A DNA stretch of 37,058 nucleotides, from assembly GCA_002224055.1 (NCBI GenBank), contig AZLU01000316.1:1-37058 (forward strand). The letters run 5' to 3'. Source of the stretch: Pezizomycotina sp. ARF18 (Eukaryota; Ascomycota). The notes below the pieces were generated by a model that saw only the letters and a program-made list of their open reading frames with translations, did no database searches and was not told where the DNA came from. Made by a program: the position numbers and the translations under genes. Of the stretch, positions 23,446-33,102 are shown in pieces (position 1 is the first letter of the stretch; each line of letters begins with the position of its first letter).

Positions 23446-23588
23446 TCCTGAGCGCGAGTCCCGCAAGTTAATTTCGTCGATTGCCTATTGGTGGTGCGCG
23501 GATCGTTAACAATCTTGGAAGCTGGCGCGGTCTGTTCCTCCACTGCGGCTCGTCGGCGGTATTTTTGCCGGCCCGCGGCCGAATAGCT
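23446..23588. promoter_or_regulatory. Short divergent promoter of module 1
   Basis: Only 143 bases separate the two proposed start codons, so the pair must share a promoter. The C1 start is uncertain, as its frame is open upstream to 23481. Confidence 0.35.
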
Positions 23589-24568
23589 ATGGCCTCTACG
23601 CCCAACGGTCGCGTACCACAGAAACCCGGCGTCAAAGAATCCAGTGCGACGGACGAACCGTCCAATTCGCAGAACGGAGCGTTTCCGTCCTCGAAACCCT
23701 CTGGCCAAAATCCCCGCCCCTAATTCCGGCGCTTCATCGTCCAAGCAGCCGTCGCCCACGACGAAGAAATCTACACCAAAGGACGGGAAGAAGCGTTGCG
23801 AGCCGTAGATGGAGAGGGTGGAAGAGTTGCCGTCCTCGAGGGAAGGCGTAGGATAGTGTACGATATTGAACTGGCACGGTTCTTCCCTCTTCCCTTTTCA
23901 ACTTTGATGTCGAAACATGAGCTAGGGAGCGACCTTCAACTCCTTTGTTAAACCTAAGCTTACAGACGCTTTTCCACAGAAGCAGGACGATCGAGAGTGC
24001 CAGATTGTTCAGGATATATTCAACACCCTCGCTGATCTTCTCCCCGTGAAGTCTTCCTTGCTTACGTCCTTCCGGCCCTCCGAGGAGAGGATTTGAGGAC
24101 GACTGACCCGCGCTACAGGGTCGACCCACGATGAAGGAGGAGAATAGGGCCCTGAGAATGAAGATCACGCAGCTCGAGAAGGAGCTCGAGAAGACGAACA
24201 CGTACACCGCGACCGCATCCTCCTCTCATGAGAAGCGCAAAGGCGTCGCCGTCGTACCCACACCCGACGAGCTGGAGAGGGCCTCGCGCACCATGATGAG
24301 ATGAGATACGCACGCAGGAGGAGTCGCTGTCCAGCGGGCGCAGTCAGCGAGGGAGATACAGAATTGAACGTTCAGGAGGAACTGGGGCAGCGCGGCAGCG
24401 CGGTGTTGAGGAAGCGACTCGATCATGGTAGACGCGTCGAAGGATAAGGGAAAGCGTCGTGCAGACCCGCTCGAACAAGACAACAAGCCTGCCCGTCAAC
24501 GTAAGACAACGATCAGCGATTTCTTCCGTCGTCCTGACGCCGCTACGTTTGAACCTCTGCAGATATAG
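23589..24568 (+). CDS. Module 1, coiled-coil protein with C-terminal PIP-box-like motif, interrupted
   Basis: Function unknown. ATG at 23589 gives a Ser/Pro-rich start; the same frame, after a TAA at 23721, reads FIVQAAVAHDEEIYTKGREE and GRRIVYDIELARFFPLPFST. A second frame carries VKPKLTDAFPQKQDDRECQI and DIFNTLADLLPVKSSLLTSF, then DLRTTDPRYRVDP, then the coiled coil MKEENRALRMKITQLEKELE. The C-terminus, in a further frame, is basic and ends RQRKTTISDFFRRPDAATFE; KTTISDFF matches a PCNA-interacting (PIP) box except for Lys in place of Gln. The DPxxR...EEN.xLR block aligns with the minus-strand gene at 28.7-29.9 kb. An alternative frame at 23704-23808 (KKSTPKDGKK) is also open, so the 5' model is unsure. 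AT-rich DNA begins right after the stop. Confidence 0.5.
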
Positions 24569-24589
24569 ATTTTCTCCTTGGATTGATCC

Positions 24590-24970
24590 ACTCGCATCAC
24601 AGTAATATTCTGCTAGCTATTAGGCATGCCAAAGAGGCATAACAAATCTATAGGCATCGAGTAATGCTTGTATAGCTAAGAAGGAACTTTAGCTGGAGAT
24701 ATTAAGTTCTTAGTAGAGATGTTAAGAGATTACGACGATAAGGCTCTACGAGCCGTCGAGGCAGATTATATATTTATATTAAGATTATAGTACCGTTAGT
24801 TTATTATATATAGTATCGTATATTTCCTTAGTTAGAATAGTTAGTTCTGTAGTCAAATCCATACTTCGATCCTATTCTATATTATCAGATATATCATACA
24901 TACATCTGCGCAGCATATTCTTACTTAAATAGTATAACAAACTGGTTACCAGTAATTTTATGTTATATCT
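24590..24970. repeat. AT-rich block, possible RIP-mutated repeat
   Basis: Sequence composition drops abruptly to long TA-rich runs just after the coiled-coil gene, with a purine-rich stretch that could be decayed coding sequence (near 24745-24765). I cannot identify terminal repeats or a transposase. Confidence 0.4.
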
Positions 24971-24984
24971 CTTTCATAGGTCCA

Positions 24985-25171
24985 TCAACCGTCGCGGCTT
25001 TCCGCAATGATCAATTGAAGACAGATGCCGATGAAGAAGGCCCCGATGTAGCAAGGAATATTAAAAGAAAATGTGCGTGGTAGAATTGAGGAGTTGGAAA
25101 AGCAAAGTAATCAATGGATGAACCATACACGAAGTGAGAACATTATTTACACATATAAACTACATCAGTAG
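24985..25171 (+). pseudogene. Short coiled-coil coding fragment
   Basis: Between the AT-rich block and plain intergenic DNA one reads AAFRNDQLKTDADEEGPDVA and then, one base out of frame, VRGRIEELEKQSNQWMNHTR to a TAG at 25169. The composition (acidic, then heptad-like IEELEKQ) is coding-like and recalls the coiled coil of the module genes. No start codon or upstream exon is visible, so it is probably a gene remnant cut by the AT-rich block. Confidence 0.3.
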
Positions 25172-28100
25172 AACAGCACTTCCACTCATGAACGTTGGAT
25201 CTTTGAAGCTAGTGCTGGCTGTTGGTTATGGAAATATTAGTAGTCTTGAATATCCCGTGGCCAACGTCACGGCGGGGGAAGCGGTTTCGCACACTCGTGC
25301 TGTGATATGCTCCTTGCTGTCATTAGTGTTCCTACTCCAAGTGTGTCCGACGTGTCGTGATCGTTACCGCCGATGCTACCTGACCTACTACGCGGGCTTC
25401 GTACGCTGGTTTTGCCGCTGTTCGGTTCGACGGTTTGGGCCACTGGTCTTTAATGGTACGTATTGTCGTCACGGTCCACGACGGATGTATGTAGTAACTC
25501 CAGAGCAGCGGAGTTTGATGGGCCCGCGACGTAAGAGAGGTGGTTCTGCTCTTTTGACCTCTCGGAGGAGGTGGTAGCGAAAGAAGGTAGTATTTTCGCT
25601 ACTAGAGGCTTCACGCAAGGGTAAACAAGCGCAGAGATGCCGATACAGACCTCTACTTTCTGACCACAATGAAGCTGGCGTGTGCTTTTACTTATAGCAT
25701 TAGCAAAACGATCACAGATCGTTTTATAGTGTAAATAATGTCGAGGGTAGATGGAAAAAAAAAAGCTTTTCCGGAAAATTATATAACTTACTCCCACCTA
25801 TAAAGATTATCTCACGTTGCTTATAACCTAAAAGAAAGGCTAGAGACAACGCGAAGGACTACTGACGTGGATCAGGGACACTGCCGCCACCTTTAAGGAA
25901 TGCAGTCGCAGTAACCGTATAACTGAAGCCGCCCACAGAAACACAAGAACGAGAGGCGATTCTTTGCTTCTTGGCAGCTGAACCTTCCATATGGGATTAG
26001 GTAGAAATAAGAAATGTAGAGTCCATGACGAATATTCAGGGCGGCATTGAGTAGTACAGCGCGTGCGGTTAATGCAATGGCCAGGTACGCTCAGGTTCCA
26101 CGCTGGTTACAGGCGTGCATTGCAAAAGCGATGCACAAGCGCTCGATATTACAAAGTTCCGGAGAAAAAGCGATGCCAAAGTAGATCACGGTTGAAGCTG
26201 CTGGAGAGTTGGAGGGAAGAAAAGGAATTGACGTTTCACCAGCGATACTGCACGAAGTAGGTCACTTCAGCCCACCGAAGCAATAAAAGCTCATCTGTAT
26301 CTTGACGTCGGGAGTAAGTCCTTGAAGGTGGTACGAAGCCATTTTGGCTGGACCATGTGATGATACACTGCGCAGATTCGACGAGCTGCTTCGATGTCAG
26401 CATAAATACCACGCTGAACCATTTGATAGACTTACTAGAGCGAGAATATCGTTAGTCATCCCAGCTCCATCTTAACCTTGTCATAAACGACTTAATGTAC
26501 AGCCGAGCAGAACCATCGACCACCAATGGATACAATAATAGTCGTCACCGTGACGATGTTTTGTAGCCGGAGGGATCATTGAGGTTTCTTTGTCATTTGC
26601 CTCATGATTGGTGATGTTAGTTTTGTCGGCGCAAGATAGAAGATGCCGGCCTTTCTAATATGTCCCGCGAGGCCAAAGAAAATAGAAGCCAGATCCGCAA
26701 AGCGACCGAAAGAAATACTTTTTCTCGGCACTAGTGGAGTGAAAGGCCGGAATATATATTTTTGCTAAGAATATAGTGCGCCACCGGGCCTCCATAAGCG
26801 AAGCAGGCCCTAGATTTTTTAATATACTTAAAGTATATATATAGTTCTCCGATTTCTCACCTTTAACGGCAAGGTCAAATACACTCCTGAAGATCAGCGC
26901 AATCTTGTCGTGTTCCTCTCCTTCCTCCCTTACCACGTTTGACGTCGGTGGCTTCCAAAAATCATAACATTCCTCACAAATCCCTCCAAAATCATGAAAC
27001 GAAATCACTACTACAATGCGAAACGCAATGCAAACGCATACTGCTGAGCGAGGAAGTTGATGAGAACGAATTAATAATACGTTGCAGAAAATCCTACGTC
27101 GGCAAGCTGTTGAGTTGTCGCCCGATAGCCTATCATATCGAATTAACGGCAGCCCCTGGAAAATCCGCCCCTCTCTCCCGAACCTCCGGAAAGAGTATAT
27201 CCACTCGTGAACAAGAGGGAGTGATGCGTAGCCAGTAGATTCATATCAAAACCAAACCTAAACAGAAGCTTGATAGTGTGGATCCCCCTTAAGCTTCGTA
27301 CCGATGTGTATTGATGGTGCAAATTGAGTAAAAATAGAGGTTAGAGGCGCTATTTGCCTACAACTTCCCCTGGAGATACGAGAAATCGCGGGGATAAATC
27401 CAACATTGCCCAACGCTTGTTAGCGTTCATTTATTCGAGGCTTAACCTCGAGTTCGTGAGCTTAAATGTGTAAATACGAATTCGAACGCCGTGGCGGACA
27501 CGGCGGATTTATTTCTTTGATCATGAGGAGCTTGAGCGGCAACCGAACCGTGAGGTGTTCAAAGAATGCTTGACCTATTGCAAAGAAGCTCGATCGCAAA
27601 CCCGAAGTGGTGGAAATTCTTTAACAACCAGTATAGCGGCTGCACCCAGCAAGCGATTGATATAACCTTGGGTCCCTGATCCCTATTCGAAAATCCATTA
27701 CTCACCCGTACTTATTGTGCTTCTATGTGTACGAGACTAGAATCTAGGATATTAGGCTACAATCTTAAGGAAACTGAATACGGAGAACTTTCACTGTCTG
27801 CTCTTCTTGGGATGGTAAGGAAGAATATCGGCTCGCAAGAATTTTATATAGTCGGCTAATGAAGACACCTTTGCTGCAAAGAAGACGGAATATAAACGAA
27901 ATATACCTCGTATAATAACTATAGAATTTGGAGATCGTTGTGGCTAACTAGGATAGCTCTTTTGAAGGTATTCCTGACAATTCACCAAAACAAGGTATAT
28001 ATTTGTGAATCTAAACTTTTTTGTTTTACCTGCTGCTTTCTTCCGGTATCTTTAATCAATACAAATGCTAAAGTCGTGCACTAATAACGACGATCATAAC

Positions 28101-28692
28101 GTGCTTGAGCCTAAATATTATGATCGCCATGGAGGTAACACTTTCGGAGCTGGTACTCCGAGAATATCTCGCAGATATTGCGTTTAAAAACAGGTTGTTT
28201 CGATTAAAATCCAATTTCTACACCTACTTGCAAATTATTATTCTTGGCTCATCAGGTTGGTTGTTCAAATTGAATAGGCTGCGCAGCAACTGGAAGACAC
28301 GTGCAGGAACATAGAGCAAATCATGACAATGGAGGCGAGAATTGCTAGTTAGATCGGTATAGAATTCTCAAGTCTGTGCATGGTGATGTTCCCTCTTGGG
28401 TTTGTGAAAGTCATTGCCGTAATATATCATCGAGAATACAGTCTAACTAATCGGTTTCGTGTCAGTGATCTCCCTTTATCCAATCCGCGCAGAGATAGAT
28501 AGTAGAAATGGGAACTTATGAAAGCAACCATGAAGTAATACGAGACCATAATATGGAGGGAAGGGATAGGGGGGAAAATAAAAAATAAAACGAAAATGTT
28601 GGAGGTCGAAAGCAAGGAAGAATAACAAGCAACTAAGGTAAAATGACCGATAGGAGTAAAAAGGTACAATGCGGTCATAAGAGATCGACTTT
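25172..28692. other. Gene-poor region between the two modules
   Basis: About 3.5 kb without a supported gene. A 117-codon frame at 26655-27008 (-) starts plausibly (MISFHDFGGICEECYDFWKP) but becomes non-coding-like and resembles nothing known. A frame at 25134-25577 (+) lacks an ATG at its start. A 43-codon frame at 25859-25990 (-) begins with ATG and is the right composition for a peptide, without further support. Confidence 0.35.
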
Positions 28693-29866
28693 TTAACCAA
28701 GGTCGGTACGCCCACTGAGAGCGAATCGTAGCGCTTGAGCTTTTCTATCGCTCGAAGGCATTGAGGCTATTTGAGTGGCCATCGGCGGAGGATTTTGTCT
28801 GTACAGCTCTTTCATGGACTTTTTGTCTTTAGTTGCTGTTTGCCTAACCGTACGGCCCGGTTTACTTTGGCTGTTCGGGTCATTGTAATCTTGAGGGGTT
28901 TTGCTGGATGAAATGCGACGCTTTGAAAGAGTGTTGCGGGTAAGCCACGAGATAATTGTATCCTGCCTAGGGCTGGAAACGTCCGACTCGGAGTCCTCTC
29001 CCATGTATTGTCCCTACCCGGAAGTATCGGATTCTGAGAGCGTGGCCTTGATGTGACCGGTTTCCGCACTCTTCTTGGAAGACGGCCTAGAGCTAACATT
29101 GCATCATCCGCATCTTCCTCGTCATTATCAACCTTCCCACCCTTCTGGTGTTCCTCGTCGTCGTTATCAACCTCCATGCGACCCCCATCACGCCCGAAGC
29201 TAGCGTCTCTCAACGTCAGGTCGATGAGCGGCGCCGAGATTGGAGCTTCCGATTTACCGTTCGACGGGTTCGTTTCCGATTCGTCTTCGGGTTGCGAGCC
29301 GCACGAGTCATAGACAATCCAGACACTAATTGCTTCGCCTACGCCATGCCGAGTATCGATGCTTTGCTCCGTTGACGCGCGTTTCCCATCGGCCCTGAGC
29401 TTGCCCTTTCTGATCGGCGCCGCTCCGCATCTTCCGCTTCCGAACCCCGCGTGTAGAGCATGATGAAGCTGAGGACTCGCAGCCAGGATAATCATATCCT
29501 CCGCCTCTATCAGCTGCTCCAGTCCCGCTGCTTCGACTCCTATGCCATCAGGCTCGCCAAAATGGAGAAGTAAAGCGTCGCATTTGCCGAGGGAGGGGAG
29601 GAACGGAGCTTTTCTCACAAGCGCCGCGATCTTCTTCTCCATGTCGTGACTTCTTAACCGTTGGTTTTCATCTTTGAGCGGCTGTTCGAGGCGGAATCCG
29701 GGATCAGTTTCAGAAAGGTCTTTTCACGTAGAGCGGGGATGAGGTTCAACATACACGCAAAGCATTTTCTACGATGATTCTACACTACTTCATAGTCGGA
29801 AGAACTGCCAGTGGCGGCTACCTCTGCGCCTACGCCTACTGCCCCTTTCTTCGCCTGACAACCCAT
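28693..29866 (-). CDS. Module 2, coiled-coil protein with C-terminal PIP-box-like motif (paralogue of 23589-24568), interrupted
   Basis: Function unknown. The proposed start at 29866 (MGCQAKKGAVGVGAEVAATG) is tentative. After frame steps one reads DLSETDPGFRLEQPLKDENQ, then RLRSHDMEKKIAALVRKAPF, matching the module 1 block DLRTTDPRYRVDP...MKEENRALR. A long frame from 29642 continues with GIGVEAAGLEQLIEAEDMII and a disordered, very acidic segment (MEVDNDDEEHQKGGKVDNDE), then RRVRKPVTSRPRSQNP. A step near 29004 leads to SESDVSSPRQDTIISWLTRN and a basic tail to the TAA at 28693. QDTIISWL has the Gln and Ile spacing of a PIP box but Trp-Leu instead of two aromatics. Acidic and basic disordered segments suggest a nuclear protein. 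It is divergent from the gene at 30028. Confidence 0.5.
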
Positions 29867-30027
29867 ACCCGAGCTCTCACGTTATTCGCGGCACGAAGCT
29901 CGAATATACCGTGCGTCCCCGAATTACACCAGTAGGTCAGCATCGATATCGTCCGGTTTCAACATCAAAGAATCGCTATAGACGGCTCGTAACACGCTCT
30001 AAATCACGATTTCATCCACACGAGCAG

Positions 30028-30722
30028 ATGTTCCAATTCTATTTTGTCCCACAACTATGGATGCCGCGATTTAGAGGAGGCGCTATTGCCATGCCAATTT
30101 GCGCACGTGTTCAAGGAGGAGGCTCGGAAGGATCGGACGGGTGGTACAGCATCTGGTGTAGAAACGATGGTAAGCCGCTGATCAAATGTATATACGACAC
30201 CATCGGGTGCTCGATCAATTCCGCGCTAACACGCCTTGATGCCGATAGTTATTCCCAAATCTAAAGTGTCCCTTTTCTACCTTCTCAAGCGACGCGACTT
30301 CTCTGACGACATCAGCAATCACCAGCGACCACCTTTTTCTGAGAGAAAGATATCTTCAGAAGCGGTCTAGTGATTGGGCATTACCGAAGATCACGGTCGG
30401 CTTGTTAGCAGCGGAGAAAATAAAGGACATAGATGATCTTATAGGAGCTACTGTCGAAGATATAATCTCCTTAAAACATGTCTTACTCTAGTCTCTGAGA
30501 AGGAAGTGCATCAGTGACGGCGAAATTCGCTTCGACCCCGTTCTTCCAGTTAATTTGGGAAAGTTTATGCAGGTTGGAATTTGTAAAGACTGCAGATATG
30601 ACGTCCCGGTGGCCTTACTGCCGAAAAGTGCGAGGGCGTCCGCCCGCATTGATACCCGTAGACGAAGAGAGCGGAAGGTGAAGGACGCAACGCGGACGAA
30701 GAAGGGTAGTTGCCTCGGCTGA
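30028..30722 (+). CDS. Module 2, Cys-containing hypothetical protein (paralogue of 22541-23445), interrupted
   Basis: Function unknown. The 5' end is unsure: the frame is open from 29911 and an ATG lies at 30028. An intron fits at 30170-30248 (GTAAGC, branch GCTAAC, TAG; 79 nt), after which KVSLFYLLKRRDFSDDISN matches module 1 KAMFYLLEPHDLSDNMDSN. A frame step leads to HLFLRERYLQKRSSDWALPK and AAEKIKDIDDLIGATVEDII; after an in-frame TAG (in VLL*SLRR) comes KCISDGEIRFDPVLPVNLGK, FMQVGICKDCRYDVPVALLP and a basic, NLS-like tail (RIDTRRRRERKVKDATRTKK) to the TGA at 30720. The conserved Cys (KC..DG, GIC/GTC and a following Cys) could bind zinc. Compared with module 1, about 100 residues are missing between FLRERYLQ and the IDDLIG block, so it is shortened or decayed. 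Confidence 0.5.
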
Positions 30723-31342
30723 CTATAAGTAATGTTCGACAACTCATGATAAAGCGAAACTTGAGCGATAATGTTGTAACTAGTGACGTAGGTCGGGACT
30801 AATACGAGTTTACCTGTTTCCTACCATACCCGCCTAAAACGGCCGCTCTCGATATAAACCGCAATTTCGTAGCTGTAGAGCTGATCAACGTCCGGGATGG
30901 TAGCGAGGTCGTTAATCAGCTCTTTTATTCTGCACCTGAGACGACTTTGTTATACTTTTTTAATTGTCTTTCCTCCTCTCATCGACCTTTATCTCGGAGT
31001 TTTTTCTTTCTCGTTGCCGTTAGTACTCACTCGGATGACAGTAAGCAAGATAATAGAACGCTTCACGAAGGAACTGTTAGTACCACGATGTTCCTTCCTT
31101 AGGAGTGTATAAGCATAGACGTTCTTTTCGTTGGGATGTCCTCCTAGTAGTTTTAATGTTCTCTGTTTTCTGGTTTCTTTTCCTTTTTTTATCTTTTTTT
31201 CGTTGCAAGGGCAATGTATGGTGAAGGTTTTTCTCTCTTAATACTATACTGAAGTTACATGTATTCTAGTCTTATAAATAGGTCTTTCTTCTTCTCACTC
31301 TTTCTAGTTTTAACTCTAAACGAAAACTAGGCTCAACTTTAC

Positions 31343-31372
31343 CGTTAGTATCCGCGAGCGGGAATACTAACG
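31343..31372. repeat. 30-nt inverted repeat (hairpin)
   Basis: CGTTAGTAT and ATACTAACG are perfect complements flanking an inner CCGC/GCGG stem with a tiny loop. It lies in non-coding DNA; it could be a protein-binding palindrome, an RNA hairpin or a repeat end. Confidence 0.7.
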
Positions 31373-31717
31373 AAAGTAAGGGAAACAGTACGGCACGGGC
31401 TTCTGCGGCTGCTAACGTATTGCTGTGGATTCCTTGATGGAATATTTAAGACTACGAATATTTCTGACAACTAAAAGCTTTTGGTAGTAATCAAGGTGAA
31501 TAACTACTTACTCTGACATATATATATCTTTGTATAGGATAGAGTTAATCTATGATCTGTATTTATTTTTAGAATGTATATATACGTGTAGCGCCTTTTC
31601 TCGTTTCCACTCGGGTATAAAACGTGTTAAATCATCCATGCTGGCTATCTATCGCCCGGATATTTTATAGAAGAATCTGATCGATTTGATTTCGATTCTA
31701 TTTTATTAGGTCGATAA

Positions 31718-31742
31718 AAGAGCTGCCATTCATGCAGCTCTT
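31718..31742. repeat. 25-nt inverted repeat (hairpin)
   Basis: AAGAGCTGC and GCAGCTCTT form a perfect 9-bp stem with a 7-nt loop, CATTCAT, followed shortly by a T run. It resembles a simple terminator-like hairpin but there is no gene ending here. Confidence 0.7.
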
Positions 31743-33102
31743 ACTTTTCGGTCCGTCCTCTTTCTGTAAATATGCCAAATTTTCGAGGTCAACAATTCAA
31801 GTAAACGGAGAATTCTCCGAGTTGAGACATCGCTAATGCAAAGTAAAGTGTATTCTACGGAAACATATTCTCGTCTTATACTAGGGCTTGCGTGAATACG
31901 AAGTCTTCCAAACTTTATTGACGGACGATAAAGTCTACACCAAACGAGCGGCTACTTGCGGAATATGACACCTGTTTCTAAAGCGAGTTCCTTAAATAAA
32001 CTAGCGAACCGAGATCTGGGGTGTCAATTGCTAGGTTAATTCTATCAACGGGGCATCCCGTTAGTTCGGGTTGTGGAAAATACGGTATTGCATATAACCT
32101 CAAAGCAAAATACATATGTATATGTGTTCCACTTGCCCAAACTGTCTGTTTCCGGTAATAAATATTTCAACTCCTTTGCTGCAATATAAGAGGGAAAGTT
32201 CAAATACATCTATATTACCCAATCCTAGGATGACCAACATATATCACGACCCGTAAACGTGCCATCTGTACAGCATAATAACCACTTTAAAATCCGACAT
32301 CAATATGAATTTTACCTGTCATCCTCGCGGCCATTATGACCATGCCTTCTATTTTCCTAGGGTACCCCAAGCTACTTTGAGATTCAATAAAGTCTCCTAT
32401 AGTGACTATAAAATTGATCTACTGTAAGACCACATTATATCTATAATAAATATCCGTTATCTTCTCAATTGGTGAGGTTTCAGTTGCGGGGGTTGAAAGC
32501 CGACACTAGAGGTTTGCTAGTTATGCACACCGGTCGAGTTGCGACAGTAGCACTTGATCTGTGAGGGGAAGGATAAATAATACCGGCATTTTTCTGCTGA
32601 ACATCGCTTTAAAACCCCCCTGCCAACGCCGCCGACTTTGATTCTGCACAACTGTTTTTGTGGAACCAATTGCGGACGAGAAAGCGATTCCTTCAAGCTT
32701 CCGAACGCGGCCCCATATGCATTGCTACATTGATAAGAGACTAGTATGCATGCAGCGACAATCCTTCGTCTCTGTTCGAGCTGAAGCATGGGTCCACTAG
32801 CTTCGAGCTAAAGCGGGGTAGTTCGCAGCGAGCCTAGACTTGATGGATCGATGAATCCACGACTTTTCTAGCGGAGTTTGGATTAGCAGTATTGTATCCT
32901 CGCTGCCATGCCAGAATCAAGGGGCTATCGGGAGTTACGAAGACGCTCTCTCATCCATATATAAAAATGGAACCGCAATATGCGAGAGGTCTATCTCTCC
33001 GTATTTCATATATTTGAGCTGGAAAGGCTTGCAAAGCAGATTATCCTTCCCTTGATTTGTAATCCCATTTTAAGGAAATTACGTGTGACAAGTAAAGCAA
33101 AG

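Larger units (their letters stand above)
30723..33102. other. Gene-free region with hairpin sequences
   Basis: About 2.4 kb, AT-leaning, with T-rich stretches near 31160-31205 and no supportable coding frame. Two perfect-arm inverted repeats are listed separately. A TATAAAAA element at 32959-32966 lies about 140 bases before the laccase-like start. Confidence 0.4.

Noticed and set aside
23430-23759. 109-codon minus-strand frame opposite the module 1 coiled-coil gene
   Set aside because: It is a shadow of the plus-strand gene and the short divergent promoter.
25134-25577. 147-codon frame (+)
   Set aside because: It starts with GTG, not ATG, overlaps frames on the other strand, and its Arg/Cys-rich end looks like random translation.
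26655-27008. 117-codon frame (-) beginning MISFHDFGGICEECYDFW
   Set aside because: The start looks plausible but the rest loses coding character and there is no homology I recognise or splice pattern; mentioned only in the regional note.
28812-28935. Extension of the 29642 frame beyond the PIP-like region
   Set aside because: After about 29004 the alternative frame carries the motif shared with module 1, so the extension is probably out of frame.
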